Source of the DNA: Candidatus Poribacteria bacterium
GTDB lineage: Bacteria > Poribacteria > WGA-4E > GCA-2687025
Reading direction: 5' to 3'
Assembly: GCA_018644665.1 (NCBI GenBank)
Contig: JABGQA010000074.1
Coordinates: forward strand, 34,648-98,647
Length of the DNA stretch: 64,000 bases
The notes beneath the pieces are model-generated. The model was not told the DNA's origin. It did no database searches and was given only the letters and a program-made list of their open reading frames with translations. Shown piece by piece: positions 62,201 to 64,000 of this stretch (within the stretch, counting starts at the first letter, position 1; each line of letters starts with the position of its first letter). The translations under genes and the position numbers were made by a program.

Positions 62201-62635
62201 CTTCACCCAGACGGATGTGAGTACCGTCGTGGCACGAGGCGTAGCGCCGTCGACAACGTGGATGCGCACCGTTCCGTACGCTGGATTGAGCTGGGACTTC
62301 GCCCGCCTGGACTTCGACCTGGGCATCTCGATACGGCCGTCAAGTGCGGGTTCCAGGAGGCCCTTCCTCGACACCTTAACTGGGAAGTAGCCACTGCCCG
62401 CTGTATATGGGCGTGCCACCAGAGTCATGCGGACGACGTGTTCCTTCCCCTCAACTCTCCTTAGCTCCGCCTGAAGCGACTCACGTCCGACTTGCGTCAG
62501 ATCCTCTGTTGCCAACCGACCGAGGATATCCTGCGCCAGCTGCAGATCCGCTTCGATCTGCGTGGTCTGCGCAGGGGTTACGCGCGCAACCAGCGTGATA
62601 GCTGCTAGCGCCACTGCTGTGATCAGCCTGACCAT
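56219..62635 (-). CDS. Giant LamG-WD40-LRR-caspase-PEGA protein
   Basis: 2138 residues from ATG 62635. Signal peptide 1-23 (ends VTPAQ); LamG ~185-375; WD40 block ~393-690; WD40 block ~860-1145 (WDxxTG-type blades); two LRR blocks ~1165-1450 and ~1465-1760 (LxxLxLxxNxIxDxxPLAxLT); C14 caspase-like domain ~1800-2040 with His1879 in VVFSGHGYF and Cys1933 in IVDSCFSGT; PEGA domain ~2057-2138. A ~45-residue segment (YFPxxxxxGxLxPxxxGRIxxxRS) occurs twice, at ~82 and ~780. Caspase and repeat fusions act as signalling proteases. The signal peptide suggests export. Upstream of, and probably coupled to, the nuclease gene. Confidence 0.92.
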   Translation of the reverse strand: MVRLITAVALAAITLVARVTPAQTTQIEADLQLAQDILGRLATEDLTQVGRESLQAELRRVEGKEHVVRMTLVARPYTAGSGYFPVKVSRKGLLEPALDGRIEMPRSKSRRAKSQLNPAYGTVRIHVVDGATPRATTVLTSVWVKVDGDVWHVISEDARLRAPSRVHAAPEPTDEVVKVRFIVPFDEGDGRTVSDSSDVAVATIHGDGQWVEGKYGSALDLNGSVQLRFDRTDMPFPVSNTVTVGAWMKVEPREGWQVIAEALSGRWFLGVHGTTPAFHIWGSTDASTHFAETRIVQDRWFHLAVSYDTQNVLLYVNGDVAKRGTAPDKYELDLLAMLEFGIGVNIEMPKERADVTLDDLFISDEVLTQAQIVQVMNGFVAPKVAEEDDANTPTWRSRAVLAAQGDAEARAVAFLSESALAVGYSDGQVRIWDVDTGGISATLPGPSEVMAIRAVPKGNRLFVAYLHTIRVWSVERREVLQTLGGELGRTWCLSVDSNGQRVLAGDEAMLYGWDLEAGPVPTHVIVDVFPRAAALSPDGNRVAIWVENLDGETAILQLRDVASQQATMSYPALPLRHRWATSVEFSPDGEQLAYTRDNSVYLTDIGSSSPPRNLGNGVVVAFSRDGEYLAATDSSYGQRCRLWSARTGQLVQSLADEEQPAPFANSLAFSPSSRLIAIPSMQGFVRLWKSDHETATSDAAGMALQTADVYRTDEQGVERARIRAREILALADPKGEFETAAEHHSRLAKLESSRRDLLLVQTASAEADVGIQVGAYNADEEYFPASIHGGTLVPRFAGRIPVRRSLAKELNPNGWQAAVSIGVRWASVAVHDVTVTNGDHSYGFEGWLPSGTWTHGIRQGRADFWSLVVSPDLSQLVFSRPTLREDRHIPGVVWDFHSGARAMALEADSHGVAASNGGLTFSPDGSWIIGTHQSNLRVWDAVTGRRIHEFDGRAGTRVAVDTDGTMFGSAHYGVKFWDAQTGSDLPMLPTASDQTWVVDFSPDGRYVATGERSNHVRLWDTSTGQELFSADTGGHDVQPIAFSADSQFVAYGQILSSASEDDLHVEVRATSNNALVQTVAPGYAHTIEFSPSGRSLLTGVTGGGVRLWDVRSGQQLHHFRDDHVGHFVGSDDEIVVGSQDGKISLWRNVGDSDKEPLRRSGSVFVHIPDPALERALRDALNQPKGPLADSALGSLEELHASNAGITDLTGIEHCTQLTVLDLNRNEIADVSPLAGLTSLRVLRLWDNAALTSIEPLASLTHLSELGVKGVLVADLRPLAQLTSLTILRLSVKDNDLSPLASLSKLEDIAIEVGQDTDFGPLATLEALVDVDIYCGTVPDTYPSIGTLSVLSLRHLRRFSLRLDNHDMSDISGLAAVTNLTDLRLDHCEIADLASLATMTDLVRLDISENEISDLQPLVDNAGFGDGAALRLGGNPLSQRAMQEQLPALARRGVNIEGVDVPPHATVVVIPDANLERVIRQALGKPEGALLPSNLATLTTLEAPDEGIYDLAGIEYCADLTTLDLSRNSITDPSPLASLTALKILRLSSANLPDLAFLAPLDGLETLWIGGNALSDLGGLSHLANLGELLIDGIPVRDIAPLAELHALHSLFFAFADPDDWSPIHQLRSLEALRIDSTPQRDLSFLSTLTGLRALGLAHCGIEKLPDLTSLRRLQSLYLDDNRITSIATLRRMELLEGVNLNYNMVTDISPLVDNPGIGPGDVISLAENPLSRQTLTAQVPALIQRGVILEGVALDEIPDRPAPAAVDVSVDAHPPQLVVSGDAALSTIHAPTAQTNASTPPAVVTHVLLAGVNAYDHHPSLSNPIPDVEAVEKELREAYRCTTQTLANPTQVEFLTVLRQLAERTYDEDEQLMVVFSGHGYFDETTKRGYLAFKDSRPLDEDPLFRSFVSHEDVRVLLERLDCEHVLLIVDSCFSGTLDPYLALAPGARAMTDTYGLVPREEFLRRKLQYRTRRYITAGGKEYVPDGRPGHHSPFARQILAGLRSFGGSDGILTFEEMVLYLERVDPQPRTGELFGNEPGSSFVLVAQPIIEQEPKFGSLIIDVTPADAKVEIEWGPPSAQPVLKTLNVQPVASSTRRFHLPFGQYRFRASSDGYRAQTREIEIAPGSTTVRIVLLQD

Positions 62636-62976
62636 TTCCAGTTCTTCCACTTCCTCAGAGCTACAGAGCGATTCTCGCGCCGAACTGCGGGCACCCACCG
62701 CGAGGTCGAGGAGGCATCTGTCAGACCCTATACATCCAGCGATTCACACCTAACAGGGGGTTCCAGTGTCGACATAGGACACGCATGGGGCCCCAAACGA
62801 CGTTTCATGCCCCCACCCATTCCTCAGACGCCTACTGAACGCCGCCTCCGTAACGAGGCACCCATCACCGCCGCAATGTAGCTGCCACCAGCTGCTCTAA
62901 CCTACCTGGCCCGATCTGACCGAGCTCACTCTCGATCACTTGGGCCTTCCTCTGTACATGCTCAGGAGACCTGACG
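62636..62976. other. Intergenic region between divergent genes of the element
   Basis: About 340 bases. Only weak promoter-like sequences are visible (for example TATAGG at 62727-62732 on the minus strand with a poor -35 for the caspase gene). A GGGGCCCC palindrome lies near 62788. No ORF or RNA is recognised. Confidence 0.45.
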
Positions 62977-64000
62977 GTGGAAGCGTTGCCGCTTCTTCTC
63001 GCGTGTCTGACTCTGTTCGTGCTCCGCGCAAAGATAGCCTTCCCGCGAAGGTCGTGGGGAGACTACAGCTTCGATGATGACGAGGCCGCCTACGAGTCGT
63101 CGCCGTTGCTGGCCTCTCGATACCACTACCTGAGTGAGGATCCACTGCCATACCACGTCGACCTGCCCGCAACCGATGCGCGCCGACGTAGGGTCGGCCT
63201 CAATGGCGTCGTCCAGATCGAAGATAGCAAGGCATTCACGTACAAGGGAACAAGGTTCCCCTTGGGCGTCGTCGACATCCAACAACGAGGCGGCCTGCCC
63301 GTCGCGCTGCGAGTGATGTCGGCGACGCAGTACCTGGATGAGGTCGACGGCGATCACCGCGCGATCGGTCACTACGTCGATTGCTGTCCCTTGCTCGTGG
63401 GTGTTCCTGTCTATTACCCAGAGTTCTCAGTGCAGGAATTGGGTCGCGCCTACATTCTCATGCGACGCCGAAGGAAGCATGTTCCGCAGCCATCCTGGGG
63501 CGACGCATTCAGCAGTGACGTCGTTCAGGAAATGCTCCCCGACGATGCGGCCGCTAGCCTACGGCGTGCAGTCTCCACTTACCAGGCGCTGCAGCCCAAC
63601 GACCTACTGAGGTTGCTCCTGAGGGAGCAGGGCCTAGACTACTCGCCTTCGCTGGATGCTGGGATCGTGTTCCTCGCGCCAGACGGACCTGTGCTGGGCG
63701 TCCCGTCAGATGCGAAGGAAGCAACCAAGGTCAGTAAGCGCCGCAAAATGCTGCAGCGTCAGATCCACTCCGACATCCGACCTGAGATGTTGGACTTCGC
63801 CGCCGTTCCAGGGGAGCTGTGGGAGGACGCACCTGATCCAGTGGCTGCGGTTCCGCGCGTGGTCAGCTGGCTGGCGTCGCAAGGGTGGCACATCCCACTT
63901 GACCATCAGGAAGACCTCGCGCTGAAGCTCCTCCTGGGCGAGACGTTGCCCTCACGACGCCTGTCGTACCGCAAGGTGGATGTGGATAAGCGAAAGCAGA
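62977..64000 (+). CDS. Unrecognised protein (3' partial), divergent from the caspase gene
   Basis: 341 codons are open to the right edge with no stop. GTG 62977 follows AGGAG at eight bases. The first residues (EALPLLLACLTLFVLRAKIAF) form a short hydrophobic stretch that could be an anchor or the core of a signal. The rest shows no known motif; features include KAFTYKGTRFPLGVVDIQQR, GRAYILMRRRRKHVP and the basic segment KVSKRRKMLQRQIHSDIRP. Its position suggests it belongs to the same element, perhaps the same system, as the caspase and nuclease genes. A start further inside cannot be excluded. Confidence 0.65.
   Translation, partial: MEALPLLLACLTLFVLRAKIAFPRRSWGDYSFDDDEAAYESSPLLASRYHYLSEDPLPYHVDLPATDARRRRVGLNGVVQIEDSKAFTYKGTRFPLGVVDIQQRGGLPVALRVMSATQYLDEVDGDHRAIGHYVDCCPLLVGVPVYYPEFSVQELGRAYILMRRRRKHVPQPSWGDAFSSDVVQEMLPDDAAASLRRAVSTYQALQPNDLLRLLLREQGLDYSPSLDAGIVFLAPDGPVLGVPSDAKEATKVSKRRKMLQRQIHSDIRPEMLDFAAVPGELWEDAPDPVAAVPRVVSWLASQGWHIPLDHQEDLALKLLLGETLPSRRLSYRKVDVDKRKQ

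Larger units (their letters stand above)
54003..64000. mobile_element. Probable tRNA-Met integrative element, left part (right end outside window)
   Basis: It starts at the broken tRNA-Met and contains a tyrosine recombinase next to the junction, a DUF5655-type nuclease, a giant caspase-repeat protein and an unrecognised gene. By eye the DNA is less GC-rich and uses more mixed codons than the genes to the left. No second attachment site is visible within the window, so the element, if real, extends beyond 64000. Confidence 0.6.

Overview
The window is a stretch of bacterial chromosome with high GC content. It most resembles Candidatus Poribacteria or a close relative. The evidence is a WD40 protein ending in the NYPNPFNPETWIP type of T9SS/FlgD-like tail, secreted LamG, M60 and CBM9-like proteins, a very large LRR-WD40-caspase protein and a PorX homologue. 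The affiliation is inference; no 16S gene is present.

Layout. 1-8430: a secreted WD40/repeat protein entering from the left edge, an M60 metallopeptidase, a LamG protein, and a two-gene sugar-metabolism pair (Gfo/Idh/MocA dehydrogenase plus TIM-barrel isomerase/epimerase). 8440-19153 (minus): a seven-gene heavy-metal efflux operon. It runs from a small Cys-rich secreted protein through a YHS-like protein, two TolC proteins, a CusB-like adaptor carrying six CPMHP-type metal-binding modules and a CusA-like pump with a similar insertion, to an outer-membrane barrel. 19383-25683 (plus): HNH nuclease, lipoprotein, then the conserved rnpA-yidD-yidC-jag-mnmE cluster, with rpmH missing from its usual place. 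25843-30896 (minus): HAD phosphatase, TPR lipoprotein, TonB-like protein and two secreted binding-domain proteins. 31288-43224 (plus): an uncharacterised protein with a hexahaem cytochrome, PPi-type phosphofructokinase, RecD2-like helicase, a PorY/PorX-like two-component pair, RNase G/E, MoaC and MnmA. 43154-47534 (minus): SpoU methylase, TatD, MetG, HolB. 47595-53777 (minus): a three-gene operon of two beta/gamma-crystallin fusion proteins and a giant flotillin containing about 27 copies of a 22-residue coiled-coil unit.

At 53961 a tRNA-Met gene is cut off just past its anticodon loop. A tyrosine recombinase follows at once, then a DUF5655/NucS-like nuclease, a 2138-residue LamG/WD40/LRR/caspase/PEGA protein, and an unrecognised divergent gene running off the right edge. 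This looks like the left end of an integrative element and is the most likely site of an undescribed system: a caspase-type protease with large sensor-like repeat arrays, paired with a nuclease. Its signal peptide complicates a simple intracellular defence model.

The other two notable systems are the crystallin-flotillin operon and the metal pump with its expanded array of metal-binding modules. Three secreted proteins also share a C-terminal WAxLK-type motif that may be a sorting tag.
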